Source of the DNA: Pelodera strongyloides
Taxonomy: Eukaryota; Nematoda; Chromadorea; Rhabditida; Rhabditidae
Reading direction: 5' to 3'
Assembly: GCA_036852015.1 (NCBI GenBank)
Contig: JAANDG010000041.1
Span: 310,001-374,000 of the forward strand
DNA length: 64,000 nt
Part shown: piece by piece, positions 13,701 to 27,811 of the stretch
Layout of the letters: each line of letters starts with the position of its first letter
Numbering within the stretch: position 1 is the stretch's first letter
The notes under the pieces: model-generated
Told to the model about the DNA's origin: nothing
Seen by the model: only the letters and a program-made list of their open reading frames with translations
Database searches by the model: none
Program-made: the position numbers and the translations under genes

Positions 13701-15778
13701 AAGCAAACTAGCATACAAAAGAACATGCATAGGATAAGGAGCAAGAAAACAATGAGTGATGATGCTAAAAGGGGGGAGATCGGGAGGGAGGGGTTCTGTT
13801 AGAGAACTCTCAGGAGGGAGCAGGGACACGGGCGGCACATCCCGGACGGGCCAGGGAAGACGGTGTAATGTGAGGGAAAGAGAGAGAGATATAGATGGTA
13901 AGCTGTCCCTCATATCCATAGCATAGGGGAAGACTGAACTTATGCAAACCTGCTTCTTAATTGCTCACTAGAAATGATCATTTTAGTTAATGTCAACAAT
14001 TGTGAAGATCCCTTTTGTAGATGGAGCCCTTTTCTGCATAAACGGCCAATAACAAGCAGAAACAATGCACCAAATCATCTTAATCTGCATCCCTTCTTAA
14101 TTACTAAACATATTATTAATAAATTTATGATGCGCAATCTATGCAGCAAACTGTGGTAAATATCTGCTGTAGGCCTCGGTTTCGAGTGGGGCAGGGATAA
14201 AAGCGCTGCGCGCTGTTTGCCGAGATACACAGGCCACTTAGGCCTTTGAAAGTACGATGAAACATTAGTGGACCGGTGGAGAGATTTCAGAGAAGTCACA
14301 GTTGCAGAGATAGAATAGAAGGTGCAGTTCATGAGAACAGCTCCCAAGCACAAGAAAGATAACACTACTCGACTAAGCTACTTTCGAGTTAGCAACACTA
14401 TTTTGAGAGGATGGGTCAGACTATATAGTTAAGTTAGTGCGCAAAGTCTTGAGATTCTTGAACGGATTCGCCAAAAGTGTCAAACATTCAACACAACACT
14501 GACCAATCAGGAGATAGGGGAAAATCTGAGGGTTGTGATTACGTGTTACAATGTGTTAAATACAAGGAAATTCAGTGCTCCTTACTTTGACTTATCCGAA
14601 TCACACAATTGTTTCTTATTGTTAGGGATCTCCATTATGGGACGTATCCGATACATCTAATTCCGTAAAAAAACGTTTTTGAATATGAGCTTCTGAGTAT
14701 GTCTCCTTCTGTGATGTTTTTCTGGATTTGAACTGTCTACACGAGTAACTTACTGTGACTTAGTGTTTAGCGAGGATTCATGATTCCGCAAGCAGGACCT
14801 GCTGGCTCCCACCTCTTCAGGTCCCTTGTCAGTATTGCATGGTGTGCTATCTTTTCTTTTCAACATCTATATTTTGTAGGTAAACCGTAAGAGTCCTCGA
14901 AATTTTCTCAAGAAGTGTAATTCTTCTACTTTTCCCAGATATTCTGCACCGTTGAGAATGAAAAACAACAATGCGATATTATTTTAAATATTTATTTTAA
15001 ATGTGATAATGCATGCGAAGGCACAGCCGAAATATGTTGAAGACCAGTCTAATAAAGTGAATAATATAGGAATGATTATATATGAATATAAAAACCATAT
15101 GACTATAGCAGAAGAGCACATCTTTGCAGATGTCAATAATCTCGGTTCCAGAATGGCAAAGCTGTACTGTTGAAAACGTCGAGCAGTTTGAATCCATAAG
15201 ATACAACTGAAAGTATAAAACTAGTCGTGGTTATAGGCAATTACAGGACAATTATTCTTGAAGCGATTATCAGCAAAGTTATGTATAAACGCGAGCCGGT
15301 ATCACACTCCAAAAACAATTAACATGTATCGGACGTGAATTAGATCTTTGAACTATTGTTTGTATCAAGTGAAAAGGAAGCAATCTTACTGTATCTTACA
15401 TCAGATTAGGTTGTATGGGGTTATATATGGGTTCAGACATGCAATGCCATTTAAGTCATTGTTGAATCTGCAAACCTGCAAACAATGGCAGCATGTCTGA
15501 AGATGACAGCGTTTGAGATAATTGTTTGTTTAAATGATATGACCAAACATTTTTGATTCAGTCTACTACTCAGCATTACATAATGGGACTAGAGTTTGGT
15601 CATAACATTAACTCGTTGCAACTACATTCAAAGAAAGAAAACTAGATAAATGGTATGGGCAGAAAAGCAGAAAACGAGCATGTACTAGTTTAGAGCAAAC
15701 ACAATACCAGTTATTGATTAACAGCTACACCCTTTAGTAAAAAAATATTTTTTTTTTGTTTGTTCCGACGCTCGGAAA
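10754..15778. other. Long intergenic stretch, no convincing gene
   Basis: This lies upstream of the gene ending at 10753 and downstream of the SAM synthetase. Open frames reach at most about 95 codons and none has family-like composition. 13760-13880 is purine-rich (GGGAG and GAGAG runs). Only the small frame at 11648-11848 is listed separately. I found no tRNA or other RNA gene. Confidence 0.45.
11648..11848 (-). CDS. Possible small secreted protein, 66 aa (weak)
   Basis: The frame starts with an ATG directly after an acceptor-like CCCCAG. It has a hydrophobic stretch (about residues 17-27, VLVVLILII) that could act as a signal anchor, then a short Pro- and Trp-containing tail ending in SNKYSLGA. 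There is no family match I recognise, no dib-basic processing sites typical of neuropeptides, and no AATAAA soon after the stop. A frame of this length is expected by chance, so this is only a candidate. Confidence 0.15.
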   Translation of the reverse strand: MLSPKYHVVEPEFSRIRVLVVLILIISKMNSYAVEEPLAYWHIVSPKPQPIIWPSISRSNKYSLGA

Positions 15779-18700
15779 TTAATGGGCGATGGCACCGACT
15801 ACGCTCTCCTTAGGTGCGGTCTTGGCCTTGGCGAGGGTGGCCTCGGAGATCTGGAAATACGGAAGTGAGAGCATGGTTGATCCAAATGGATACAGTGCCT
15901 TTGAGAGAGCTATGGAGGAAGAAGCTTTTTTATTGCTACAACTCACCTTGAGTGCCTTGGGCTGCTCCCAGGGGAAGGCGTCGTGTCCGAAGTGACCGTT
16001 CTCGGCGGTGGGCTCGTAGATGGGTTTCTTGAGGTCAAGAGCCCTTAAAAGATAAACATAGTGTCGGTAACATGGTGAATTGAAATATTTTACAACAGGG
16101 GGTTTGACAACAAAATGAATTACAAACTGAGCGTTTATAAAAGTAAACATACTTGATGATCATTCCTGGGCGGAGATCGAAGTTCTCGTTGACGATGGTC
16201 AGAAGCTCAGACTCATCGAGTCCGGAGGTTCCGAAGGAGAAGACCATGATGGACAGAGGCTCGGCGACACCAATAGCGTACGAGAGCTGCAAACATTTTG
16301 TTATATGAATAACGATTCTGACTGTTATGCTCAGAGCACATTTTCAGTTGCATTTTTTGTTCCTGAAAGCAATTATATCCATAAAAAGGTACCTGGACAA
16401 GGACACGCTTGCACACTCCAGCCTTGACGAGCGACTTGGCCACCCAGCGAGCAGCGTAGGCCGCAGAGCGGTCGACCTTGGTGGGGTCCTTTCCGGAGAA
16501 AGCACCTCCTCCGTGGGCTCCCCAGCCTCCGTAGGTGTCGACGATGATCTTTCTTCCGGTCAGACCGGCATCTCCCATCGGTCCTCCGATAACGAATGAA
16601 CCGCAAGGGTTGAGGTGGAGCACGGTGCTCGCATCCAGCAGCTCCTTGGGGATCACGGTACGGATCACCTAGGAGTAAACAATCTTAGGTATTGATGTTT
16701 ATAATTCGGATCAGCCGGTAGCGATTTCATTCAGAGTCATATATTTAATTATTCGGCGAGTATTCAGAGATATTAATTTTACACAGTTCATATAGTATAG
16801 GAATAATAAGAAACTGTAGCAATCTAACCTTATGCTCAAGCTCGTTCTTCAGATCCTCCATGGTGACCTCAGGAGCGTGCTGGGTGGACATCACAACCGT
16901 GTGCACTCTCTTGGGCACACAAGCTCCATTGTTGAAGGTGTACTCAATGGTCACCTAAATGTGAAACATGAATATTTACTAAAAGCATATTTTTGAAAGA
17001 AAAATTACATACATGGAAGAAGCTAGAGCCGCTGAGAATTGGTCCCAAGGGTATCCGACCAATAGGCAACTTTCCCTTCCACGGAAAGCTTTCATTTGAT
17101 TATAACGTTATTTTTGCTGAAGAAACACGCTAGAGAAACATACTTATTACAAACCTGGGACTTGGAGTCGGGGCGCACCCAAGCGAGGGTTCCGTTACGA
17201 CGGAGCTCGTGGAGCTTGGCATTGAGCTGGTGAGCCAGTTGGAGGGTCAGAGGCATGGCCTCGTCGGTCTCATCAGAAGCATATCCGAACATGATTCCCT
17301 AAAGAAAACTCCATAAATAACTCATCCAATCAGTAGAAACCGGTGTTTGAACCTCTTGTAGTCTCTAGCAACTTTGACACTTCATGTCTACTTTTGGAAA
17401 ACCATTTTTGTTTGCGCATGCGCTTTATATTATTCTTAGATATATTTAGTAAACTTTGGTAGGCGTTTTAACTAATGACCGTACCTGATCTCCAGCTCCG
17501 ACATCGGCGTCGTTCTTCTCGACGTGCACTCCGGCAGCAATCTCAGGCGACTGCTGCTCGAGGGCAACAAGAACGTTGCAAGTCTTGTAGTCGAATCCTA
17601 TAAGACAACTTGTTTTCATTGACTTACTTTATTCCCAAAGTAAGATTTTACCTAACTATTTTAGTTCCATGAATGTGGTACCGCCAAACATTCATTTCTT
17701 GCAAAAAGGAGATTGATCTTTTGGAAAACCATATCGCTTTTCAAACTGCTTCTTTGCACGTTTGAAAATCGCGCCATCACAAGATTGATTTTTCCGATAA
17801 TAAACATTTTTCGCCGATAGTCGCTTTCTTTTTATCTGGCAAAAATTCTCTCTAGTTTTCAAAGATAAAATTCACGAACTGCGGAAATCTGTCTTGGAAC
17901 CACGAAAACCAGTTATGAGCTAATCAGCTATTTTAAGAAGGATACTGAAAAACCATCACAGCCGCGCGATACGATTTTTTCTCATTTAGAGAAAAAATTA
18001 TTTTCCTTCATGAACAACAACTTTAGCTAAACGTCTAACCGTTCAAGAAAATATTTGAATTATCAGTTTTTGAACGTTTCTTGGGTCGTTAGTAAGTAAA
18101 CGCACCCTTGGAGGAGTCGTCGTATCCGATCTTCTTGACGACGTTTCTAACGAGAACCTGGTAGTCGACCACGGCCTTCGAAGTGATCTCTCCGCAGAGC
18201 ATGATCATTCCGGTCTTGGTCACGACCTCTGAAAATAGCGTGCATAATTATGCAGAACAACAGTGTCTCAAGGACATAGTATTGAGGTTTGTATGGATTT
18301 AGGGTTTTCTGTCTATTGTATGGCCGACGTGTAAGGTGTTTGGAAAAAAGTTGTACTGTATGACTGGAATATCGTAACATGATCGTATTTCTGGGATTTC
18401 GCGCACCCAGCCCTCTAGTATTTCTTATATACATCGCCTTGCCCGATTCGGTAGTGGTAATATTTTTGCAAGATTAATGCTTAATTTTGGGGCGCCTATA
18501 TAGTTTTCAAACACGTTCTACGGATCTGACCATTTTAATTTGTAATGGCAACTTATAGATTGTAGTATAAACTAAATGGATAATATTAATGGCTGGACGG
18601 CCCATTATTTTAACTTATTTTCATATCTTATTTCACACCTGTTAGTAATTTTAAGTAATACCTTTGCATTTATGCCTTTCCAGATACTGTGAGTAATTAA

Positions 18701-19953
18701 TTATATTAATCTTGCTGCCCATCCCAAACATGTTAAAACATTTTTTTTATGATGCGTTATTATCTCTCTGTTTGCCAAAACTCTAAAGGTGATCTCAAAT
18801 TTAATTGCCAAAAAACTGTATCGCCACTGATAGCCCGTTATCACATGATATATTTTGATAAGGGCGCTACACAAAAAAAGCAAAAGCAAAAAAAAAGGAT
18901 CTCACGAAGTTCTTTCCAAATAATGTACTATGTGGCCGAACTTTGTTGTTCAAAAGGACAGCCGGAGGTACACTAGTAAACAAAAATAGCAAATATATTA
19001 TGCAACATGACATTTTTGGTCTCGGAAAGTCTATACATATTTTGGTTATGGAGTGCTACAAGCTTACTGATCATTCTTTTAACAAATGTCTGTAGTATCA
19101 CTAATAACCCCTCTTTGAATGTGCCCATATGCAGCTACAGCGTCCAACAACCTTTGTATGAGATGTATGTTTCCTTTGTATTATTTTTTATATCAGAAGA
19201 GAGCCATTCAGTACTACGCATTATTCTATTTTATAGCCCTGCAAACATTCCCACATTGATACGTTGCTTGTAAGCCTTTACAATGTTTTGAATCATTTCT
19301 TGAATCAGGGTAAATATAAAATTTTTTGCCAAAGCTGACCTCGTCAAGTGTGCATAATACTACTAGGTACCTTATATCATGAGTGAGTTTTTGATTTACT
19401 AATCTTTGCAGTTATTTTTATAATGTACAAGCTATATGCTACAAAAAAAGTCGCGTACAATTTATTTCCTATGCATCTAATGCATTGAATCACTTGTTTG
19501 TTGGGCCTACAATACAAAATTTAGGATTTTTCTTTGTTTTGTACCTTTGTTTACTTTCTTCGTTTCATGGGGGTGATAAAAGGTTGTGATCCCTCGAAAC
19601 CGGTCCCGTCTCTGTGAAACAGTGGACGACGGTACGGTGTCACACAAGTACTCCATGTTTCCTATAAACTCAAGTAAACTGACCACAAGCGACCTTGGCG
19701 TGTGGGTCCTGGGCCAGGTGAGCGTCGAGGACAGCGTCAGAAATCTAAAATACATGAAGGCTCGTTTATTTTATTTTCAATAAACTTATGTGTATACCCA
19801 ACATATCACTTTTTCATATAGGACAGTTTTAAATGGAAAGGAAAGCTAAAACTGATATTATTGTCTTTCTATTCTAGTTTCTCTGACCTGATCGCACATC
19901 TTGTCGGGATGGCCCTCAGACACGGACTCGGAGGTGAACAGGAAGGACGACAT
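15779..19953 (-). CDS. sams: S-adenosylmethionine synthetase (methionine adenosyltransferase)
   Basis: It makes S-adenosylmethionine from methionine and ATP in the cytosol, feeding methylation and phosphatidylcholine synthesis. Exons (minus): 19953-19888, 19744-19684, 18228-18106, 17597-17485, 17298-17155, 16954-16829, 16668-16393, 16286-16153, 16043-15947, 15850-15779. They join in one frame to 403 aa, the normal length for nematode SAMS. Key motifs are intact: GHPDK (14-18, methionine and ATP site), GAGDQGIMFGYA (about 117-128) and GGGAFSGKD (264-272, phosphate-binding loop). The start is set by the conserved [18 protein letters not shown]. The first large intron (18229-19683) and 19745-19887 hold nothing recognisable. 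The C-terminal exon adds a short extension ending VVGAIAH. Which C. elegans sams paralog it corresponds to cannot be told from this window. Confidence 0.97.
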
Positions 19954-22938
19954 CTTCAATTCGGGGAGAAGTTCGTCTCCGATCGACGTTGCGGCACTGC
20001 CTAGGACCGAAAAGTGAAGTGAAACCGTGCACCGACAGCTCGTTCCCAAACGGTGGGCGGGGCTTACGGCTGACGGATAGCACACCGAAATTGCTTAACT
20101 GCCGAGCAAAGTACTGCAAATATATGCAGAATGCGAATGTGAGAGAAGGAGAGAAAAAGTGATATCTAATGGCCAGATCACTCCATAACGAGACATCGTC
20201 TGGTAGCCTCTCAGTCTGCGTCTCTGTCGGGAGGGCTATGGGGAAGACACTCTCTCGCTCCGCCGGTTATCAGTATCCTTATCAATCGCCTATGAAATCT
20301 GTGTCCGCCCGAACGACAAAGACGGGCTCTTCCAAATGTGTACCCTGATATGACCTTTTTAACGAGGAAAAAAAATGCGTGCCGTTTCGAGAAAGATCAA
20401 GCCATTTGCCCTATGTGCTGTTGTAGACAAACAGACACACACACACACACTCACTTAAATATGCCATAGGATGGCCTAAGGAATTAGTCTCTATTATGAA
20501 CTGCGTTATTATATTTTATTAATAACAATTTATCAGATAATTCTGAAAGCAAGTTGATAATTCGTGGAGGTTCTGATCTGATATAGACGAGACTTGCAAA
20601 GCAATAGCCCAATGTGCTTTGTTACTGAGTGTCCTCGTACTATAGACAAGCTACTATATGTGGAACGGTGTGTGGTTTTATAGTCTATAGTTTCTAGTAT
20701 TCGTCTGCATTGCAATGATAATATTTCTCTCTCGCAGTAGTTTGCAGCGATTGAAAACGATAGCGCTATCGAAAAGTTGAAATTGGCTGAATGTTGTAAC
20801 CTATCGCCTACAAATTAACGTCATTAGATCACCCCCAATGATGTTTTTAATTCGAGTCATGTTTACAATACTCGTTATCAGTAGACATGTTGGTGAAAGG
20901 TATTTTGGCAATAATGCAAGGTATTTTGATGAAGAAAGTGCCAAACTGGTGTATAAGAACCAGTATTTTTCACCTATAAATTTTTTTGAACACCTTGACT
21001 ATCTACACGGATTCGAAATTTTTTCCTAGGGTGTTTTTTGAAGCCAACACATAAAACTGTTTGTCCATGTGCTTACCACACATTTCCAATATTAAACAGT
21101 TTTCGATATTATTGCATTGGTTGATTTGCCCAGAACGGCCGTAACACGTGGCCATTCCGAAGTGGGAAAACAGAATGTCGATTTTGGGGAGATGGTGGTG
21201 AGCAAACAGATTTGACAATGGCTGCATTAATACATATGACAAAATGTGAATGTTATTAGATTTTTGTCCTAGCTTAATAATAGCTTATTTTTTAATTTGG
21301 TTTACTGGGAAAGAGAACAGGGTCATTTTGTTATTTACTTTCAAGTCAACTATTGGTTAGATGTAATTTGGTCAACTGGACGAGACCAGATTGAAATGAA
21401 TGAAAATGAGTGCTTTCCCTAATTGGTGGCGTCTATATATACGAACTTCATTTAAGGGCGGAGCCTGAACAGTTAGTTTCCGCATTTAGCCAGCAGTACA
21501 GTAGAGGTGGAGCTTCCAACATGGTGTGTTTTCGGAGGCAAACATATGCGGTGCTTGCCAACCTCATTAAGAATATGGCTCTTGCTTCTATGATAATAAG
21601 AACATTGTACTTATTTCACATCACTAAAATACAGTAGCAAATAAACCTAAAGACACGCATCATGTGGTAGGATTCAGCAGAAAAAGTGGAGATATTCGCT
21701 CGAACACCCATCATTTCAAAGAAAACCGGAATTTTTCTGACAAAATTGGGTTGTTTTCAATAAATATGAGACCCACGTGGTCCGATACCTATAGTGAAAA
21801 TAGTGATAAAGAAAATTGATTAACTCACTGGTCAAATCTGTAGGTTCCATTGTTTGAAGCCGTTTGTAGATGCGTGAGAATGTTCACTCCGCTGCAAAAT
21901 TACAAAATGTACATATAAAATCCAAAGTATGTTAGCTAACAAAACTGTTATGTAGGCCAACAAAAGAAACTGAACTTTAATAAAACTTAATAAAAAAATC
22001 GTTCAGACTAAAGGAAGTATTAAAAATGTAGATAACTATTTGTTTTGTCCTATTCACTCATTATACATTATTGTCTTCTTTGGAGATAGAATGTTATGCG
22101 ACGATCTAGAGTTTGTGTTTTCTGTGGTTTGTACAGTATGGTGTTGTTGCAAATTCAATTTTGCTTCTAGGGCAAGTAAAGGAGAAACAAATATCGTACC
22201 TATTTCAAAGCAAAGACATACAACAGTTAAACCAGTGCGTTAGAAGAATGAAAGTGTACATCTATCTTCTTATTTCTAGCAATCCCTCGGTTCAGAAAAG
22301 GCAATTATCGCAGAAGCGTCTAGAGTTCTGGTGCCCATAAAAAAATAAAATTCAACCGCAGTCTCAGATAATAATAAGCGCTAATTTATTCTAATTTACC
22401 CTTTAACTTATGACGCAATGCAATGACCATAACACACTTTTAACTAATTAATATAGGCAATAAATCCACGTAAAAATCGCCGATTTTATATGACGCTCCA
22501 CTGCAGTCCTAAAAAATTGAAAAACGACGATTATCTTTGTCAAATTTTGCGCTTAATCTGCACAATCAATCAGTGAATTTATTGGATTGGTGGAACGAAG
22601 CGGTTCATTTTCGCACGTTTTTGTCGGGTCTACCGAATGAAGAATGAATGAATGAGGCGCGTTTTAGTATTTATGCATGTGCAATTGTGCTCTAAAAATG
22701 TCGGAAACTGTGGCGATTTTATTGTCAACATAAACAAAAAAATCCCATAAGCAGTTTAACGGAGCAGTTGTGCACAACTGCACGAACAATATAATCCGAC
22801 TATTTATGTAACTGTGTGCTGTTTTATAATTGGGACGAAGAGGGGAAACACTACAACACGAACGCTTATTAAGGCTAATCGAGTCCGGCATTTTTCGTGA
22901 GATCCAGCGGGAAGATAAAAACCATTTTTTATCGGAAC
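19954..22938. other. Upstream region of sams; no gene seen
   Basis: This contains the sams promoter side. A candidate splice or trans-splice acceptor (TCCTAG) lies about 50 bases upstream of the sams ATG. An (AC)n tract sits near 20430-20450. Open frames are short and do not join into a convincing gene. Confidence 0.4.
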
Positions 22939-23612
22939 ATGGATCCCGCTGAGAGATCTGGCGTTCGAAATGAGAACATCCGGATTTGGATGTCGTGCTC
23001 AAGAGATCGTTATTGTCTTGTGATCTTGAAAATTAACACGTTCGAATTGAGGGATCGCAATTTGCTGTTTGATTGGGGGTCTCGTCGCCGAGCTGCGGAA
23101 AGTAGTCTTCCTCTTTGTTATTTCCACAAAGGTACGCTCTGAGTAACTCGTGTTTATGGTAACAATCTCTGTGGTATCAAGCTTTTTTTTCAGCTGCCCT
23201 TGTTGTGTTTTCTATTCATATTTCAGTTGGTGCTCCATCCTTTCAGTGCGAGGCCTACTTGGTATATGCGACAATCATGCTCATATTAGACTTAGTACCA
23301 ATATCTAAATTTCGTTTCGTTTTATGTGTCAGCAGAACACTAAGATTTACAAAAAGTCTATCTATCCAATATGCATGGATTTCTCTGAGAGCTTATGAAA
23401 AAATCGCTCTTCTCAATTTTGATGTTCCTTATTTGGCGCGTGAGCCGAGCAGTGCAGTGGATTGCATCATACAAAAGGAACCGTGTCTTTCTCACACCTG
23501 CCGATATGCACATAGAAATGTATGGATCTGCCTGCCAGCATTGAATTCACCATCCAAAGCTACAATCGGGAAAGGGAATCATGATTACTGCGCTGTTAAT
23601 GATGACAAATAA
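22939..23612 (+). CDS. Doubtful two-exon gene, 203 aa, unrecognised
   Basis: Exons 22939-23131 and 23194-23612 join in frame across a 62-base intron with good signals (AAAG|GTACGC, TTTTTTTTCAG). The second exon is open for 139 codons and an AATAAA lies about 15 bases after the TAA. The product begins MDPAERSGVRNEN, has a hydrophobic segment near residues 90-105, and several Cys in its last third (CLSHTCRYAHRNVWICL). I recognise no domain. Composition is not strongly gene-like and an open antisense frame covers part of it, so it may be chance or a lineage-specific gene. Confidence 0.25.
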
Positions 23613-26600
23613 CACATTGACAATAAATGGGTGATTATTATATATGTTCATACGCGTATTTTCGGGATCGAGCGGCACACTACACGAACTGACCGAAAAG
23701 GCTTCACCTTGTTTACTCGAAGAATCTTTAGGCAGATATTCTTTTTTAAATGAGATCACATGGTGTATCAATTGTAAAATGTATTTTTGTGGCGCTCTGT
23801 GTTCACTCCAACATCAAGATATTGCATACCAATAACCCAAAAGAGATTGCGGTTCGATAAAGATTCCCCTAAGAAAAGCAGTTTCAGTTGTTCTCAATTT
23901 TCAAGCTAATGTCAAAATACTATGTGGTCTCTAATAGTTGGAGGGAGGAAGCTCAAGTCATACCGGCTGAAATTCCATGATTTATGTTGTACTATTATAG
24001 TTTGTGTTGGAAACATTTGTGGGTAATTATTTTCACGAGTTCGTTGCTTCACCTTTTCAATTCAGCGGATAATGTTTTGCTGCTTGCGATTCAGAGGCAC
24101 AAAAATGATTGTGTCAGTCTGCCAACGCTTGCCAACACAGGGCATCCGGATGTGATCCACGTTCACTGCAGCTGAAGCAATAAAGAATCAAGTTGCCTCG
24201 TGTCATTGATAGAATGGAAGGTCCAAATGTAAATACAGCAAGGGTGAATGTTTTTAATCATAACATAACGATGAAAGGACGGGGGTCAGTATAAATCATA
24301 AAGTCGAATTCACCTATCCAGAATATTTTTACTACATTATCCAACAGTTAAATATGAAGGCTAAAGACACGATATGTTTGAGGGTTTGCAGCCCTTAGAT
24401 TTAGTGGACTACCCAGAAATAACCATATAGCCTCTATCTAGGAAGACCTCATATCTGGTGAAAGTCCGTTGATTGTGCAATTTTTGAGGTAATCCTTGTT
24501 CAGCTTTAAAAAGTAAATTCGGGCTCCGTCGTTCTTTCAAACTGTCCGGCACGGTACCCACAACGTATGTGTGTATGACTCTACCTAAAATAATCCGAAA
24601 TAACATTTCACAGTGCTAATGCCGTCAGATCGTGGAATGACACCAATTACTAAGAGTCTAAATATGTTGCTCAAATGTATGTCTGATCTTTTGATTTGCA
24701 TAATCTGTAGTTGTTGCGTTGATTGATCTAGTCCAATGGCAATACCTCAAGTATCTTTTAAATTCATCGTTTGACTTCAAATGGAACATCCAAAACTTTT
24801 GTATATACAACTCTTTATTCAATGCACAAATATAGCATATATACAGTGACGAAGAAAGAGAAAAACACATATAGGCTAAGCTCGCTTAAGAGGCACAGCT
24901 ACTCACGCGGTTCATTCGTTATAATTGCTTTCAAGGCTCTAACTCAACTACTGGCACCTGGTTTTTCGTATAGTTTGATCGTGACATGCAACTGATCATT
25001 TTCCCAACCAAATAACTAGTGAGCGATGCATGCGATGCTTTACTTCATATGGTCCGGTTTATGCTTCTTATGGTTCGAGAACTACCACAGCCCCATAGAC
25101 TAATAACCATTAATGTGTTTGACTGCCGTTCGCCATTGTTTTTTTTCGGGTTTGGTGTGATTTGATAAGATAACGCATGGGAAAGACCATCGCATCTTCG
25201 CAAATTTCCAAGACACCCCGGTGGTCCTTGTACGAGGAAGTACACAACAAATAAAACAATGTATTTATGGGGCCACACCACATAAAATGAGCAAAAACTG
25301 TCTAGCCAAGTAATAATCAGCGTTGATTGCTGGGTGAAAAGTTCACCGTTAACTTTCTTCAGACAAAGAAGGGAAGCGACCAAATCCAGTCCCTCAAAGC
25401 AGAACCTCAGTAAACGGGGGAAACTCTGAAAGACTTCGGAATAAGGCAGCTTTCTTCACGAATAACTTCGCATTTTGTTTTCTGCGTCCCTCCCTCCCGC
25501 ACCGCTAAGTGGCATGTGCCGGTCTATATTGTCATCCCATTATTGTAGTACTCCGAATAAAGATTTGCTTTCTTCGGGTATTGGATATACAGGTCTGTTT
25601 AACGGACGTGATAAAAAGTAACTGCTCGACAACATGTCCGGTGCCCCAAAAACGACTGGAACATAAGAAAACGTCTGCAATCATCTGAACTCTGAACTGC
25701 ATAAAATGCATGTCCTATATGAGAAAAAATCAGAACCAAATCATGCTAATAAGGGGACATAGTTAAATAAGGTGGTAAAAACTCTTGAAGAACTGTAAAA
25801 TAATATTCAACAGATAACTCGGGCATTCATAAACACTCTTGAAAAACGCAGATCATTTTGAGTGTGTCCAAACCCAGAACGTGGATTCGGTATGCTCGTA
25901 TCTGCTGCCCCGCGGCCGCTCAAGACGACATCGAGACCTAGCTAAAGAACTGGGCGACAAAAAAGTTATTGTGGACAATCTGTCTTCAGCCACAGCTCTA
26001 CATTCAAATGTGCAGATAAAAGCATAGAGAACATCACTGACCATGAGAACTGCTGTCAGAACCCCATATATTCGAACTGAATCTGTTATTGTCGGCGCAT
26101 CCGCATACAAATGTATCATTATTTCGAGAGCTTACCGATCGGCAAACAAGACATCTGCCATTCTGAATCCGGAGGTTATACAAGAATTCCTTTAATTGAA
26201 TAGATTCTATGAAGGTAAATGAAAGAGTCCATACCGCGGCGCTCATTGAATCCGGATCGTTAATTGTAGTATTTCGTGCCCTAGCTAGGTGGAGGGCGAC
26301 CTCGCTCGTGACCCTTATTCTATTGATATTTTATGTTGTTGATTGTGATTTGATTGTGTTACGCTACCTTTCTGACTTTTGCGCTATTGAGTTATTTCCG
26401 TTGCTTCATAATAGCATGTATAATAGTGGTATTTTTCGATGTATCTATTATTTGTATTCGTAGTTATTTTTAATTTAACTTTATGTTCCCCTTAAGTAGT
26501 AAAGGACTTGAACCCTTTACTGTGGGGGACCTGGTTATTATTTTCTCGCCTACCTTGTTATTTTGTACTTGTCGTTTTTATCAATAAACCTTTATAAATT

Positions 26601-27811
26601 GGGAAAATGTAACAGTCAAAACTTGAAAATCCGCGCCATCGCCGCACACAAAAAGATGATCCACCCAGCGGGGCGTCGCACCACTAGAAGGGTGCCCGAC
26701 GAATGCGGCATGGGTGCGCGAATGACACAATTGAAGTGCAATTATGGCGGACGTGCGGCGCACCTCGAAACGATGCCTCACACGTCCGCCAAACTGGAAT
26801 CGAACACATGTCACCACCCTCCATGCGCACCCTAGAGTGGCAGCGCAGCCACGCTATGGCGTACCATCTTTTTGTGCGCAGCGATGGCGCAGTGTTTTGT
26901 CTGTGAATGATTGCCATTTGGTCAAGCTGATATTTGGTCTAGCTGATTATGTTAAGTTATCAAAAAAGAACATACACTTGCAGCTTCAAAAAGTAAGTAA
27001 TGAATCCTGACAGCGGAAATGCATAAGGGGGAGCGAAATACTGAACCAAAAAAAATTAAAGAGAATGCGACAGTGTGTTTGCCTTTCTAATTTGAAAAAA
27101 AAAAAAAAGTTCTGAACAAAATAACGGTGCATTGAGAAGGTTTAGGGCTGAAAAGGCCTATTCTCTGTGTATTTACAATTCGTCATCAATTGATTCTTGA
27201 GTGTTGAATGTTGAGACTTGGGAATAAATAGCACTGAAATTTTACACACAATTTATTCGAAATATCATAAGTTCGACATAAAAAATTATCCCGCATGTTG
27301 TTTGGAAACATAAAATGAGCAATTATTCACAAGACATATGACCCGATATTGACGATAAAATCGAATAGACAATATAAAATAAAGAAATTGTACTATTTAC
27401 GCTAAATCTACTTGCATAAAACTGTGAGGTCGTCAAGATTAGACAGTCGTTCCGAATATGATAGAACATAGTTATAAAGAGGTTTGAAAATTTTAGCACT
27501 TTTTGAGGTTTATAATAAAACAAGCGAGATTCCATTATCAACTATACAACTATAACCTATACTCAAAACTGATAATCAAACAAGCAAGAACAAATGACTT
27601 TTGATACTTACATATCACAGAGATAAATGTGACTGGAAACAAAAGTACTTTTTTGATACGAGGACTACTCTTAATTACAAATATTTTTCCCGTTTGTATA
27701 AATGTTTCGCTTTTTTTTTAAATCTGCATGAAAAAGAATTAAAATTGGATATATCACAAACATGAAAAACAGTGATTTTACATGAACTATTTGTGAACTA
27801 ACTCACTGGCA
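23613..27811. other. Intergenic, no convincing gene; contains a fold-back element
   Basis: Both strands show only short frames. The one clear structure is the inverted-repeat element at 26633-26890. The downstream flank of the minus-strand tap-1 gene begins at 27811; I see no near AATAAA for it. Confidence 0.4.
26633..26890. mobile_element. Fold-back MITE-like element, 258 bp
   Basis: The left end GCGCCATCGCCGCACACAAA is the near-exact reverse complement of the right end (GCGCCATCGCTGCGCACAAA on the other strand), and similarity continues inward for about 60 bases at lower identity. The element is far more GC-rich than its surroundings. No coding capacity and no clear target duplication are seen, so it would be a non-autonomous transposon of unknown family. 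Confidence 0.75.

Noticed and set aside
13632..13919. Minus-strand frame rich in Ser, Leu and Pro
   Set aside because: It comes from a GGGAG/GAGAG purine-rich tract; low complexity, with no splice context.
16327..16599. Plus-strand frame opposite sams
   Set aside because: It is antisense to the most conserved sams exon (GGGAFSGKD region).
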